A stretch of DNA of 64,000 bases, taken from assembly GCA_036156195.1 (NCBI GenBank), contig JAYZUZ010000004.1, positions 1 to 64,000 of the forward strand, given 5' to 3'. Each line of letters starts with the position of its first letter. The first letter of the stretch is position 1. This DNA is from Abyssibacter sp036156195 (lineage in GTDB: Bacteria > Pseudomonadota > Gammaproteobacteria > Nevskiales > OUC007). Made by a program: the position numbers and the translations under genes. Below, in pieces: positions 16,991 through 26,163 of the stretch. A model generated the notes under the pieces. The model was given only the letters and a program-made list of their open reading frames with translations, did no database searches and was not told the DNA's origin.

Positions 16991-17944
16991 GTGTCAACGA
17001 GTTCCGACATTCGAGTGTTTGAGGTTCCGGAAGTTCTTGCCGGTGCGCGACTGGATCGCGCGCTGGCCGAGCTGATGGCCGATGTTTCGCGCAGCCGCGT
17101 CCAGCGATGGATCCAGGATGGGCGCGTGCGTATCGACCAGGCGCTGATCACCAACCAGCGGGCGGCGGTGCAGGTGGGTCAGCAGATCGAGGTCGATCCG
17201 ATCTTCGAGGCTGCGGTGGAAGCGGCGCCGGAAGCGATCGCGCTGGATGTTGTCCATGAGGATCCCGATTGCCTGGTCATCAATAAGCCGCCCGGTCTGG
17301 TTGTCCACCCAGGGGCGGGTCAGCCCAGGGGGACTCTGCAAAACGCCTTGCTCCACTTTGATCCGCGGCTGCAGCAGTTGCCGCGTGCGGGCCTGATCCA
17401 TCGCCTGGACAAGCTGACCAGCGGCCTGTTGATCATTGCCCGACATCCAGATGCGTACCACCGGCTCTCTCAGGCCATGCAGGCCCGGCAGATCAGTCGG
17501 CAGTATCAGGCGCTGGTGTGGGGGCGGGTGATTGCGGGTGACCGGATCGAGGCTCCGCTGGGGCGCCACCCCCAGGATCGCACCCGGTTTACCGTTCGAC
17601 GCGATGGTCGCCATGCCGTGACGCACTATCGCGTCCGTTCGCGCTGGGCGCACCACAGCTTGCTGGATGTGCGGCTGGAGACTGGACGAACCCATCAGAT
17701 TCGTGTGCATCTTCGGCATCAGGGGTTTCCCATCGTCGGCGATCCGCAGTACGGCCGTCGCGGTAGCGGTCTGGCGGGTGCCGGCGATAGCCTGCAGGCG
17801 CAGCTGAGCGCGTTTCGTCGTCAGGCACTGCATGCGTTCCGGTTGGGCTTCGAGCAGCCCATGACTGGAGACAGGATCGAGTTGCAGGCGCCGTTGCCTG
17901 CTGATTTGCGGTCGCTGATCGAGGCCTTGGGTCCCGCCGAGTGA
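16991..17944 (+). CDS. rluD: 23S rRNA pseudouridine synthase RluD
   Basis: This 317-residue enzyme has an N-terminal S4-like RNA-binding domain ('GARLDRALAEL...SRSRVQRWIQDGRV') and a catalytic domain with the motif HRLD, nucleophile Asp140, in 'AGLIHRLDKLTSGLL'. 'LETGRTHQIRVHL' is the family motif III. RluD modifies helix 69 of 23S rRNA. The start is the GTG at 16991; the longer frame overlaps bamD. Its stop overlaps the start of pgeF as GTGA, so the two are coupled. Confidence 0.94.
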   Translation: MSTSSDIRVFEVPEVLAGARLDRALAELMADVSRSRVQRWIQDGRVRIDQALITNQRAAVQVGQQIEVDPIFEAAVEAAPEAIALDVVHEDPDCLVINKPPGLVVHPGAGQPRGTLQNALLHFDPRLQQLPRAGLIHRLDKLTSGLLIIARHPDAYHRLSQAMQARQISRQYQALVWGRVIAGDRIEAPLGRHPQDRTRFTVRRDGRHAVTHYRVRSRWAHHSLLDVRLETGRTHQIRVHLRHQGFPIVGDPQYGRRGSGLAGAGDSLQAQLSAFRRQALHAFRLGFEQPMTGDRIELQAPLPADLRSLIEALGPAE

Positions 17945-18672
17945 CCCTGGATCTGATTCGCCCGCAATGGCCTGCGCCGGAATGGGTGCGCGCCGTGGCA
18001 AGTACCCGGCGGGGCGGATGCAGTCTTGGGGCCTTCGCATCGCTGAACCTAGCCGTGCACTGTGGAGATGATGAGGCCCGCGTACAGGCTAATCGTCGCG
18101 CCTGGGCGGCTGCCAGCGGAATGCCGGCACCACCGGTTTGGCTCAGTCAGGTCCACGGTCGTGATGTGGCTGTGGAGCCTGGGGCGGACTCGCAGCCCAC
18201 CGCGGATGCCGCGGTGACCGTGCGACGCGGGCAGCCGTTGGCCGTGATGACGGCAGACTGCGTGCCCATTCTGCTGGCTTGTCGCCGCCAACCTTGGGTG
18301 GCAGTGGCCCATGCGGGCTGGCGTGGGCTGGCCTGTGGCGTGATTGCCTCGGCCGTGTCTCACGCGCCGGATGATGCGGACTTGATCGCCTGGATTGGGC
18401 CTTGTATCCGCGCTGCGCATTACGAGGTGGACGCAACTGTTCGCGACGGCTTGCTGGCCGCCATGCCCACGGCGGCGTCTGAGTTTGTCGAATCGCGTCC
18501 GGGGCATTGGTGGGCGGACCTCGCGGGCGTGGCGGGTCGGCAGCTCGAAGCCCTTGATATTGCGGGATTTGATTCCCGCCTGAGCGTGTTCGATGACCCG
18601 GGTCGGTTCTATTCCTACCGTCGAGATGCCGGGCAAACAGGCCGGCTGGCCTGCGCGATTTGGATCGAATAG
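17941..18672 (+). CDS. pgeF: Peptidoglycan editing factor PgeF (YfiH/laccase-domain family)
   Basis: This 243-residue multicopper-polyphenol-oxidase-like protein has the conserved metal ligands in 'SQVHGRDV', 'MTADCVPILL' and 'VAHAGWRGL'. The family has been shown to remove mis-incorporated UDP-MurNAc-L-Ser in E. coli and to have purine nucleosidase/phosphorylase activities in other members. It starts with GTG overlapping the rluD stop, as in other gammaproteobacteria. Confidence 0.93.
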   Translation: MTLDLIRPQWPAPEWVRAVASTRRGGCSLGAFASLNLAVHCGDDEARVQANRRAWAAASGMPAPPVWLSQVHGRDVAVEPGADSQPTADAAVTVRRGQPLAVMTADCVPILLACRRQPWVAVAHAGWRGLACGVIASAVSHAPDDADLIAWIGPCIRAAHYEVDATVRDGLLAAMPTAASEFVESRPGHWWADLAGVAGRQLEALDIAGFDSRLSVFDDPGRFYSYRRDAGQTGRLACAIWIE

Positions 18673-18688
18673 TGGCGCTAAGTGTTCG

Positions 18689-18717
18689 TTGCGGTGGGAA
18701 TTTTTGTCTGCTTAAAT
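18689..18717 (+). promoter_or_regulatory. Candidate sigma-70 promoter for the DUF1302 operon
   Basis: TTGCGG (18689-18694) and TTAAAT (18712-18717) are separated by 17 bases in an AT-richer patch just after pgeF. The matches to consensus are partial (3/6 and 4/6). The start of transcription would be near 18724, giving a leader of about 124 bases. Confidence 0.35.
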
Positions 18718-18738
18718 ACCGCCGAGAATTAATAGGCA

Positions 18739-18764
18739 GGGCTGCAGAGGAGAGCAAGCAGCCC
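18739..18764 (+). promoter_or_regulatory. Leader stem-loop before the DUF1302 gene
   Basis: GGGCTGC and GCAGCCC form a perfect 7-bp stem around a 12-base purine-rich loop that contains GAGGAGAG. It could cap the 5' leader or bind a regulator; no following T-run makes a terminator unlikely. Confidence 0.35.
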
Positions 18765-18847
18765 TGATGAAGCGTCCGGCCCGGTTGGGGTCCGCCAAGG
18801 AGAGGTGGAGCCGGGACAAGAAAACGCCTTTCGGGGGATGACGATCC

Positions 18848-21094
18848 ATGGCGATGTTGAATGATGTGCGTGCGTCTAAGCGCGCTGAGTGGCGTATGCC
18901 GTCTGTCCGCGGTGCGCTGTTGGCAAGTGCCGCCGCCATGCTGGCGGGAGTCAGTTCCACGGCTTCAGCCGTCCAGTTTGAGATCGGCCCGTTCGAGGGC
19001 AGCGTCGATAGTCTGCTGACCGCAGGCGCGGCCTGGCGTGTGCAGGATCGGGCACAGCACCTGATCGGCAAGTCCAACCTGAATCCAGGGCTTTGTGTGC
19101 GGACCAACCGCACCGGTGATCCGGACGCAGCTGGTCCGTTGACCTACGAACCCGGTGCGATCAACGGTGCCTGCTCCGCGACTGCGGAATCCGATGATCC
19201 GAGGTACAACAACGCGAATGAAGAGTTCGTGGCTGCCCCGGGGTCGTTTTCGCCGAACTCGGATAACGGCAACCTGAACTACGACAAGGGTGATGTCGTG
19301 TCAGCAGCCGTCAAGCTGAATACCGAGATCAGCTTCGACATGCCGTTTCCCATTGGCGGCTCGCTGAGTTTTTACGCCAACCCGATCTTTTTGTTCGATG
19401 CCAATTCCGTCAATTTTGACGAGACGCATCCGGATACCACGCTGCAGCCGGCGTCCACGCCGCGGCCCGCCTCCGTGGATGCCTTGGCGGGCTCCAGCTT
19501 TGACTGGTCCAGCTACCACGTCAGTGGCTATCTGCCGTTCTTCGGTGATCGCGAAATTCTGTTGCGTGTCGGTCGCCAGGGTGTGAACTGGGGTGAATCC
19601 ACCGCGCTGGTCTTCAATAGCATCAACGCGGTCAACCCGCCGCATGGTGTGCGTGCTCGCCTGCCGGGCTTCCAGCTGGAAGAAGCGTTCCAGGCCGTGG
19701 GCATGGCCTTTATCAGCACCGATCTGACCGCCGACCTGTTCATGGAGGCCTTCTACCAGTACGAGTGGAAGCCGGCGATTGCCGACCCCGTGGGCACCTT
19801 CTTCTCGGTGAGCGACACCGTGGGCGCAGGCGGCACCTATGCCATGCTGTCATTCTCCAAGGCGCCAGAAGATCCGGAGAATATTTATTCTTCGGCGGAC
19901 AACAGTGCTAACGATTCGTCCGGCGCCCTGACCGACTCCGGCCGCACCGTGATGCGAGTCGATGATGTGCGGCCCAAGGACGATGGTCAGTACGGTGTGG
20001 CGCTGAAGTACTTCGCTAGCTGGCTGAACAACGGGACGGAGTTGGCGCTGTACTACTCCAACTACCACGCACGGATTCCGAGCGTATCCGCTTATGCGGC
20101 GGATCCGAGCTGCATCAGTGGCAGTAGCACCACGGCCCTGGAAGCGGCCATTGACTGCAATGGCTTTATTGCCGCTGGCGGCGATAACGCCCTGCCGGTC
20201 GATACGCTGCAGTTGTTTGTGGAGTACCCGGAAGACATCAAGCTGTACGGCTTCTCGTTCAACACCACCGTGGGTGATCTGGCGTTCTCAGGCGAGTACT
20301 CCTTCCGCGAGAACCTGCCCACCCAGGTGCACTCGACCGATTTGGTTTACGCAGCCCTGCAGCCGGCATTCCCGGAGAACTCAATTGAGATCCCGGGCGT
20401 GGCCACGGTGCCGGGTCGTCGCGCGGCCGTTCCGGACTTTGTGAACACGCTTTATCGCGACAACCCGGTCGATCCCGACGGCACCATGGATGGCGTGCAG
20501 AACTACTACATCCGTGGCTGGGAGCCCCAGAAAGTCCATCAGATGCAGTTCACCCTGCTGAATACCTGGGGTGGCGCCAACTGGTTTGATGCCTCGCAGA
20601 TCATCGGCATCTTCGAGTTTGGCGGGACGTTGTTCCCAGATATGCCAGAGCTCAGCGAATTGCAGTTCAATGGGGCCGAAGTAAATACCCATGCCTCGGT
20701 TGGTGCTGACAGCACGTCGAACGGCTTCGATAGCGCCAACCTGGGTGTCTGTGACGACACGTGCCGACAGAACCCGACAGCTCAGCCGCTGGATCATTTC
20801 CCGACGCGTTTCTCCTGGGGTATCCGCGCCGTGGCCTTGTTCCGTTACCAGAACGCCTTGTTCGGTGCGAACATCGAGCCGCTTCTGGGCTTTTTCTGGG
20901 ACGTCAACGGCATCGCCCCCGGTTTGGGCCAGAACTTCGTCGAAGGCAACAAGCAGATCCTGACCGGGCTGCGCTTCGATTACCTGAACAAGTGGATTGG
21001 CGAGGTGCGGCTGACCACGTTCACCGGCGGGTCGGATTACAACTCGCGTCGAGACAGAGACAACGTATCGGTTTATCTCGGTTACACGTTCTAG
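18848..21094 (+). CDS. DUF1302 outer-membrane protein
   Basis: This 748-residue protein has a signal peptide of about 41 residues (cleavage likely after ASA41) and a body rich in alternating strands that ends in 'VSVYLGYTF', with a terminal Phe as expected for an outer-membrane beta-barrel. Segments such as 'FEGSVDSLLTAGAAWRVQDRA' at the start and 'LRVGRQGVNWGES' are hallmarks of DUF1302. Several cysteine pairs (CVRT/GACS, CISG/DCNG, CDDTC) suggest disulfides in loops. DUF1302 proteins commonly occur with DUF1329 and MMPL genes in bacteria that handle hydrophobic substrates; the exact cargo is not known. First gene of a four-gene operon. Confidence 0.88.
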   Translation: MAMLNDVRASKRAEWRMPSVRGALLASAAAMLAGVSSTASAVQFEIGPFEGSVDSLLTAGAAWRVQDRAQHLIGKSNLNPGLCVRTNRTGDPDAAGPLTYEPGAINGACSATAESDDPRYNNANEEFVAAPGSFSPNSDNGNLNYDKGDVVSAAVKLNTEISFDMPFPIGGSLSFYANPIFLFDANSVNFDETHPDTTLQPASTPRPASVDALAGSSFDWSSYHVSGYLPFFGDREILLRVGRQGVNWGESTALVFNSINAVNPPHGVRARLPGFQLEEAFQAVGMAFISTDLTADLFMEAFYQYEWKPAIADPVGTFFSVSDTVGAGGTYAMLSFSKAPEDPENIYSSADNSANDSSGALTDSGRTVMRVDDVRPKDDGQYGVALKYFASWLNNGTELALYYSNYHARIPSVSAYAADPSCISGSSTTALEAAIDCNGFIAAGGDNALPVDTLQLFVEYPEDIKLYGFSFNTTVGDLAFSGEYSFRENLPTQVHSTDLVYAALQPAFPENSIEIPGVATVPGRRAAVPDFVNTLYRDNPVDPDGTMDGVQNYYIRGWEPQKVHQMQFTLLNTWGGANWFDASQIIGIFEFGGTLFPDMPELSELQFNGAEVNTHASVGADSTSNGFDSANLGVCDDTCRQNPTAQPLDHFPTRFSWGIRAVALFRYQNALFGANIEPLLGFFWDVNGIAPGLGQNFVEGNKQILTGLRFDYLNKWIGEVRLTTFTGGSDYNSRRDRDNVSVYLGYTF

Positions 21095-21143
21095 TCTCGA
21101 TTGATATAACAACAGCGCCACGGGCGCGATGAGGGGAGATTGC

Positions 21144-22499
21144 ATGCGTCACTGGATCGCAGGCTTGGCCATGGGTGGCCTCAGCGTGGGGGCGGCGACT
21201 GCCGGCGTCTCCCAGGAAGAAGCCGATCAGCTTGGCACGACGCTGACGCCGGTGGGGGCAGTGCAGGCGGGGGATGAAGCCCTTGGGCTGCCGCCCTGGG
21301 AAGGCGGGCTTCAGGAAGCGCCCCGTTCGTATAAGGGGGCGGGTCGGCGCTACACCGACCCGTTTCCCGATGACAAACCCATGTTCGTCATCACAGCCGA
21401 CAACCTCGACGAGTACCGCGACAAGCTGACAGTGGGCCAATTGGCGCTGTTCGAACGCTTCCCCGAAACCTATGTGATGCCGGTGTACGAAACGCGGCGC
21501 ACGTTTGCCAATCCACAGTTCATTTACGACGCGACGAAGAAAAACGCGCTCACCGCTGAACTGAGTGGGGGTGGCGACACCGTCACCGGTGCGGTGACGG
21601 GCGTGCCGTTCCCGATTCCTAAGAATGGCCACGAGGTCATCTGGAATCACAAGACGCGTTACCGCGACTTCTCGGTGCGGCGCTGGAACAACCAGGCTGC
21701 GGTGACCTCCAGTGGCTCCTACAACCTCGTAAAGCTGCGCGAGGACGTGACGTTCCGCTACAGCCAGCCGGGCATCGAGCCGGAAGACCTGGATAACGTG
21801 CTGCTGTATTTCCTGCAGGTGACAACCGAGCCACCGCGGCTGGCGGGCCAGATTCTGCTGGTGCACGAAACCATGGATCAGCTTCGCGAACCGCGGGCAG
21901 CCTGGTTGTACAACCCCGGTCAGCGACGGCTGCGTCGTGCGCCCAATGTGGCCTATGACAACCCGGGTACCGGTTCAGACGGGCTCCGGACCAATGATCA
22001 GACGGACACCTTCAACGGTGCGATGGATCGCTATGATTGGAAGCTGGTCGGCAAGACAGAAATCTACTCGCCGTATAACAGCTACAAGATTCATTCGGAC
22101 GAGTACGATTACGACGACATCATCCAACGCGGACACATCGATCAGGATCTGACGCGCTACGAACTGCACCGGGTCTGGATTGTCGATGCGACGCTCAAGG
22201 CTGGCACCAGCCACATTTACAAGCGCCGCACCTTCTACGTGGATGAAGATTCCTGGCAGATTGTCGCCGTGGATATCTACGACAAGCGTGATGAACTGTG
22301 GCGCGTTCAGGAGTCCCATTCGGCGATGGCCTACGATGTGCCGTATCTCGCGCCGGTGCTTGAATCGGTTTACGACCTGTTGGCGAATCGTTATCTGGTT
22401 CAGGCCATGAATAACGAGGATGACGAGACGTATTCGATTGACGTGGATTGGGAGACCTACTTCAATCCCTCCAACGTCAAAAAGCTTGCCCGTCGCTAG
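21144..22499 (+). CDS. DUF1329 periplasmic/outer-membrane-associated protein
   Basis: This 451-residue exported protein (signal of about 20 residues) carries the DUF1329 pattern: 'LTPVGA..AGD.ALGLPPWEGGL' at the N-terminus, 'YVMPVYETRRTFANP', and a C-terminal half with 'YELHRVWIVDATLK...IYKRRTFYVDEDSWQIV'. The second half resembles the LolA/LolB-like half-barrel folds that hold lipids. The start ATG at 21144 has GAGGGGA upstream; a longer frame from 21129 lacks that. It follows the DUF1302 gene by 49 bases and probably acts with it at the outer membrane. Confidence 0.88.
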   Translation: MRHWIAGLAMGGLSVGAATAGVSQEEADQLGTTLTPVGAVQAGDEALGLPPWEGGLQEAPRSYKGAGRRYTDPFPDDKPMFVITADNLDEYRDKLTVGQLALFERFPETYVMPVYETRRTFANPQFIYDATKKNALTAELSGGGDTVTGAVTGVPFPIPKNGHEVIWNHKTRYRDFSVRRWNNQAAVTSSGSYNLVKLREDVTFRYSQPGIEPEDLDNVLLYFLQVTTEPPRLAGQILLVHETMDQLREPRAAWLYNPGQRRLRRAPNVAYDNPGTGSDGLRTNDQTDTFNGAMDRYDWKLVGKTEIYSPYNSYKIHSDEYDYDDIIQRGHIDQDLTRYELHRVWIVDATLKAGTSHIYKRRTFYVDEDSWQIVAVDIYDKRDELWRVQESHSAMAYDVPYLAPVLESVYDLLANRYLVQAMNNEDDETYSIDVDWETYFNPSNVKKLARR

Positions 22500-22515
22500 C
22501 GTTCGACTCGCTTGA

Positions 22516-22541
22516 CCATGCGCGCAGTGCGGCGCGCATGG
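22516..22541 (+). promoter_or_regulatory. Intercistronic hairpin between the DUF1329 and BNR genes
   Basis: CCATGCGCGC and GCGCGCATGG form a perfect 10-bp G/C-rich stem with a 6-base loop, 17 bases after the DUF1329 stop and just before the AAGGAG of the next gene. There is no T-tract. It probably stabilises the upstream mRNA or sets the ratio of operon products. Confidence 0.55.
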
Positions 22542-22560
22542 CCACATAAGGAGACACACT

Positions 22561-23502
22561 ATGGTGCGATGCACCGCTGCCCTGGCCGCCATGCTGGCGG
22601 TCACCGGGATGGCCCACGCTGCCGAAATCGAGAACCAGCCTGCGCAGACCAGGCCACTGGCCTCTCACAGTTTGTTGCTCGATGCGGTGAATGCCGGCCC
22701 CCGATTCGTCGCTGTGGGCGAACGTGGACACATCCTCGCGTCACTGGATGGACAGGACTGGGTTCAGGCTGAGGTGCCGACGCGCGCCACGCTGACCGCG
22801 GTCACCTTCGCGGATGCCAGTCATGGCTGGGCGGTCGGTCACGATGCCGTGATTGTTCATACCGATGACGGCGGTCAGAGCTGGGCATTGCAGAACTTCG
22901 AGCCCGATCTGGAGCGGCCGTTTCTCGATGTGCTGTTCTTGACGCCGGAGCGAGGATTCGCCATTGGCGCATACAGCCTGTTCTACGAGACCAGTGACGG
23001 TGGCGAAACCTGGACTGAACACGAGACTCCGGTGCGCGATGACGAATGGCATTTCAACGCCATCAGTCGTCTGGACAACGGCCATCTGGTCATTGTCGGG
23101 GAGAGCGGCACGGTGGCTGTTTCCAGTGACGACGGTGTGACCTGGACATCGGCACCCTCTCCCTACGCGGGTTCCTACTTCGACGCCGTGCCATTCGGAG
23201 AGGCCGGGGTGTTGATCATCGGCCTGCGCGGCAACGCTTATTGGACGACCTCCACCGAGGACATTGTCTGGACGAAGGTGCAAACCGGTACGGGCCAGAC
23301 CCTGTTGGGTGGGGCGGCATTGCCGGACGGTGGCGCCGTGATCGTTGGCCTCAATGGCACCGTGCTGCGAACCGTCAATAACGGTCGTGCCATGGAGCGT
23401 CTACCAAACACAGTGGGTGTCAGCCTCAACAGCGTGCTCGTGAACAGCGGGCGTCTTCTGGCCGTGGGTGACCGCGGCAGCCACATCATCGAGCTTCGCT
23501 AG
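22561..23502 (+). CDS. YCF48/BNR-repeat beta-propeller, exported
   Basis: This 313-residue exported protein (signal 1-20, AHA then AEIE) is built of repeats such as 'GWAVGHDAVIVHTDDGGQSW', 'ETSDGGETWTEHE' and 'AVSSDDGVTWTSA', the Asp-box/BNR pattern seen in photosystem II stability factor HCF136/YCF48. In non-photosynthetic bacteria these propellers often lie next to DUF1302, DUF1329 and MMPL genes; they probably serve as assembly or docking factors. AAGGAG precedes the ATG. It lies between DUF1329 and the MMPL transporter and likely works with them in the periplasm. Confidence 0.87.
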   Translation: MVRCTAALAAMLAVTGMAHAAEIENQPAQTRPLASHSLLLDAVNAGPRFVAVGERGHILASLDGQDWVQAEVPTRATLTAVTFADASHGWAVGHDAVIVHTDDGGQSWALQNFEPDLERPFLDVLFLTPERGFAIGAYSLFYETSDGGETWTEHETPVRDDEWHFNAISRLDNGHLVIVGESGTVAVSSDDGVTWTSAPSPYAGSYFDAVPFGEAGVLIIGLRGNAYWTTSTEDIVWTKVQTGTGQTLLGGAALPDGGAVIVGLNGTVLRTVNNGRAMERLPNTVGVSLNSVLVNSGRLLAVGDRGSHIIELR

Positions 23503-23541
23503 TCGACGACGGCTTCTCGGCGCGCTTCAAAGGAATTCCGC

Positions 23542-26115
23542 ATGCGAATGATCACAACCGACGACATTCTTCGAGTCGTTGAACCCCTCGTCTACGCCCG
23601 CCGCGGCCTCGGCATGTTGGTGCTGGTGCTGCTCACGGCGTTCTTCGGCTACCAGGCAGCCCTGATCAAGCCGGATGCCGGATTCGAGAAATCGATTCCG
23701 CTGGAGCATCCCTACATGAAGGTGCTCAAGCAGTATCAGTCCGCCTTTGGCGGGGGCAACCTGATCAAGGTGGCGCTCATCCAGGAAGAGGGCGAGCTGT
23801 ACAACGAGGAGTTCCTCGACACCCTGCGTAAGGTCACGGACGAAGTCTTCTTTATTCCGGGTGTGGATCGATCACGGGTGTCCTCGCTGTTTACGCCGGA
23901 TGTTCGCTACACCGAAGTCGTTGAGGGCGGGTTTGCGGGAGGCAATGTCATCCCGGCCGAGTACCGACCGACCGAGGAGATGTTCGAACTCATCAAGACC
24001 AATGTCGGCAAGGCCGGCATCATCGGGCGCCTGGTGACCCAGGATCAGACCGGCGCCATGGTCAATGCCGAGTTGCTGGAGTTCGATCCGATTACCGGTG
24101 AGAAGCTGGACTACCGCAAGGTCTCCCACCAGCTGGAAGAGATCCGCAAAACCTACGAAACCGAAAACATCAAGATCCACATCATCGGCTTCGCCAAGGT
24201 GGTGGGGGATGTGACCGACGCGACACTGGAGGTGGTGGGTTTCTTCCTGCTGACCCTGCTGATGACGCTGGTCTTGCTGTGGTTCTACACCGGCTCCTTC
24301 AAGCTTGCCGTGCTGCCGCTGGTCTGTTCCATCGTGGCCGTGATTTGGGAGTTCGGGCTGCTCAGGTTGTTTGGCTACGGACTCGATCCCTTCGCGATCC
24401 TGGTGCCGTTTCTCGTACTCTCAGTGTCGGTGTCGCATGGTGTGCAGTACGCCAACGCCTGGGTGGCCGAGGTCGCGCACAACGGGCGGAACAGCTTTGA
24501 TGCGTCGCTACAGACATTCCGCCGGCTGGCCATTCCGGGCACCACGGCGCTCATCACCGATGTCGCTGGTTTTGCCACGATCTATCTGATCCCGATCGAC
24601 ATCATTCGCGAGATGTCGCTCAACGCGGCGTTTGGTGTGGCCGCGATCATCGTGACCAATAAGGTGATGATGCCCATCTGGCTCACCTGGATCAAAATCG
24701 GGGATGTTGAGGAATTCAAGCGCAAGCAGGCGGTTCGTGACCGCTTCGGCGATGGGTTGTGGCGTCTGATTGCCAAGAATACCCGCCGCACCCCGGCCAT
24801 TATCACGCTGCTGATCTGCTCCATTCTGTTGGGTTGGTCGATTTGGAAGTACGACGATTTGCTGGTCGGCGATTCGCAGGCGGGCGTGCCGGAGCTGCGG
24901 CCGGATTCGCGTTACAACCAGGATTCCCGTGCCATCGTCGACAACTTTTCCATTGGCGTGGACATCCTGAAAGTCATTGCGGAAACCGCGCCTGAGGCGT
25001 GCATTCGTTACGAGCAGATGGAGACGATCGACCGGTTTGCCTGGGAGATGAGCAATCTCACCAAGGAGGTGCAGTCGGTTATCTCACTCCCGCAGGTGGC
25101 CAAGATCATCAATGCAGGCTGGAACGAAGGCTCGCTGGCCTGGCGTGTGCTGCCCCGGAACCGTTACGTGATTGTCCAGGCCATCACGCCGGTGGATACG
25201 TCGTCCGGGCTGCTTAACCCTGACTGTTCGGCCATGCCCGTGCTGATCTTCACCAAGGATCACAAGGCCACAACCATTCATACGATCACCGATGCGGTGA
25301 AGGCCTTCAACGAAGCGAACCGGGTGGCCTACTACGAAGAGCATCCGGAAATTACCGAGGAATACTGCGCCGAGAAGAGCGCCAAGCGTGACGAACTTGG
25401 CCGCATGCGGATGGAGCGGGACAATCTGGCTGCACTCCAGACGGCTGAGCCGGATGCGGCCCGAGCGGAGGCGTTGGAAGCCTTGAATGCCCGTTACAGC
25501 GACGTCGAGGATGAGTTCGCTGCAATGGAGGACTTCTGTCCCGTCAATTTTGCGCTGGCTTCGGGCAACGTCGGGGTCATGGCGGCCACGAATGAAGTCG
25601 TGGAGGCACAGGAGATCCAGGTTGTCTTCTGGGTTTACGTTGTTGTTGTCACGTTCCTGTGGCTGTCATTCCGCTCCATTTCGGGCGTGCTTTGCGTGGT
25701 TCTGCCGCTGTCACTGGTGTCTGTCATGGCCTATGCCGTCATGGCTCAGTTGGGCATCGGGCTGAAGGTCGCAACGCTGCCGGTGGTTGCGCTGGCAGTG
25801 GGGATTGGCGTGGATTACGGAATTTACGTCTACAGCCAACTGGCGGACGGCGTGAACCGCGGTATGACCTTGGAAGAATCCTTCTACCGGACGCTGTCGC
25901 AAACCGGTAAGGCCGTGGTCTTCACGGGTGTCGCGCTGGGGCTCGGCGTGGGGACTTGGTTGTTCTCCGCATTGCAGTTCCAGGCAGATATGGGAATCCT
26001 GCTGGTATTCATGTTTACGGCGAATATGTTCGGCGCGATTCTTGTCATGCCAGCGCTGGCACATTTCCTGGTCACCAAGGAAAGTGCCGCCAAGACAGGG
26101 CTGACGAACCACTAA
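23542..26115 (+). CDS. MMPL-family RND transporter
   Basis: This 857-residue inner-membrane protein has two RND halves: TM1 near residues 23-43, five TMs at about 230-390, TM7 near 415-433, and five TMs at about 695-845. Large periplasmic loops lie between TM1/TM2 and TM7/TM8. The second loop has a predicted coiled coil (about 610-670) and four cysteines (EACIRY, PDCSAM, EEYCAEK, EDFCPVN). MMPL proteins move lipids or other hydrophobic compounds using the proton gradient. As last gene of the DUF1302/DUF1329/BNR operon it is the likely engine of a cross-envelope route. Direction and substrate are unknown. Confidence 0.9.
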   Translation: MRMITTDDILRVVEPLVYARRGLGMLVLVLLTAFFGYQAALIKPDAGFEKSIPLEHPYMKVLKQYQSAFGGGNLIKVALIQEEGELYNEEFLDTLRKVTDEVFFIPGVDRSRVSSLFTPDVRYTEVVEGGFAGGNVIPAEYRPTEEMFELIKTNVGKAGIIGRLVTQDQTGAMVNAELLEFDPITGEKLDYRKVSHQLEEIRKTYETENIKIHIIGFAKVVGDVTDATLEVVGFFLLTLLMTLVLLWFYTGSFKLAVLPLVCSIVAVIWEFGLLRLFGYGLDPFAILVPFLVLSVSVSHGVQYANAWVAEVAHNGRNSFDASLQTFRRLAIPGTTALITDVAGFATIYLIPIDIIREMSLNAAFGVAAIIVTNKVMMPIWLTWIKIGDVEEFKRKQAVRDRFGDGLWRLIAKNTRRTPAIITLLICSILLGWSIWKYDDLLVGDSQAGVPELRPDSRYNQDSRAIVDNFSIGVDILKVIAETAPEACIRYEQMETIDRFAWEMSNLTKEVQSVISLPQVAKIINAGWNEGSLAWRVLPRNRYVIVQAITPVDTSSGLLNPDCSAMPVLIFTKDHKATTIHTITDAVKAFNEANRVAYYEEHPEITEEYCAEKSAKRDELGRMRMERDNLAALQTAEPDAARAEALEALNARYSDVEDEFAAMEDFCPVNFALASGNVGVMAATNEVVEAQEIQVVFWVYVVVVTFLWLSFRSISGVLCVVLPLSLVSVMAYAVMAQLGIGLKVATLPVVALAVGIGVDYGIYVYSQLADGVNRGMTLEESFYRTLSQTGKAVVFTGVALGLGVGTWLFSALQFQADMGILLVFMFTANMFGAILVMPALAHFLVTKESAAKTGLTNH

Positions 26116-26131
26116 GCCCACTTGGCAGGTC

Positions 26132-26160
26132 GACAACGCCCGGCTTGTCCGGGCGTTGTC
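26132..26160. terminator. Bidirectional terminator between the MMPL gene and apaH
   Basis: A perfect 12-bp G/C-rich inverted repeat (GACAACGCCCGG and its complement) with a 5-base loop lies between the two convergent stop codons. No long T-run follows on either strand. Confidence 0.7.
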
Positions 26161-26163
26161 GTA

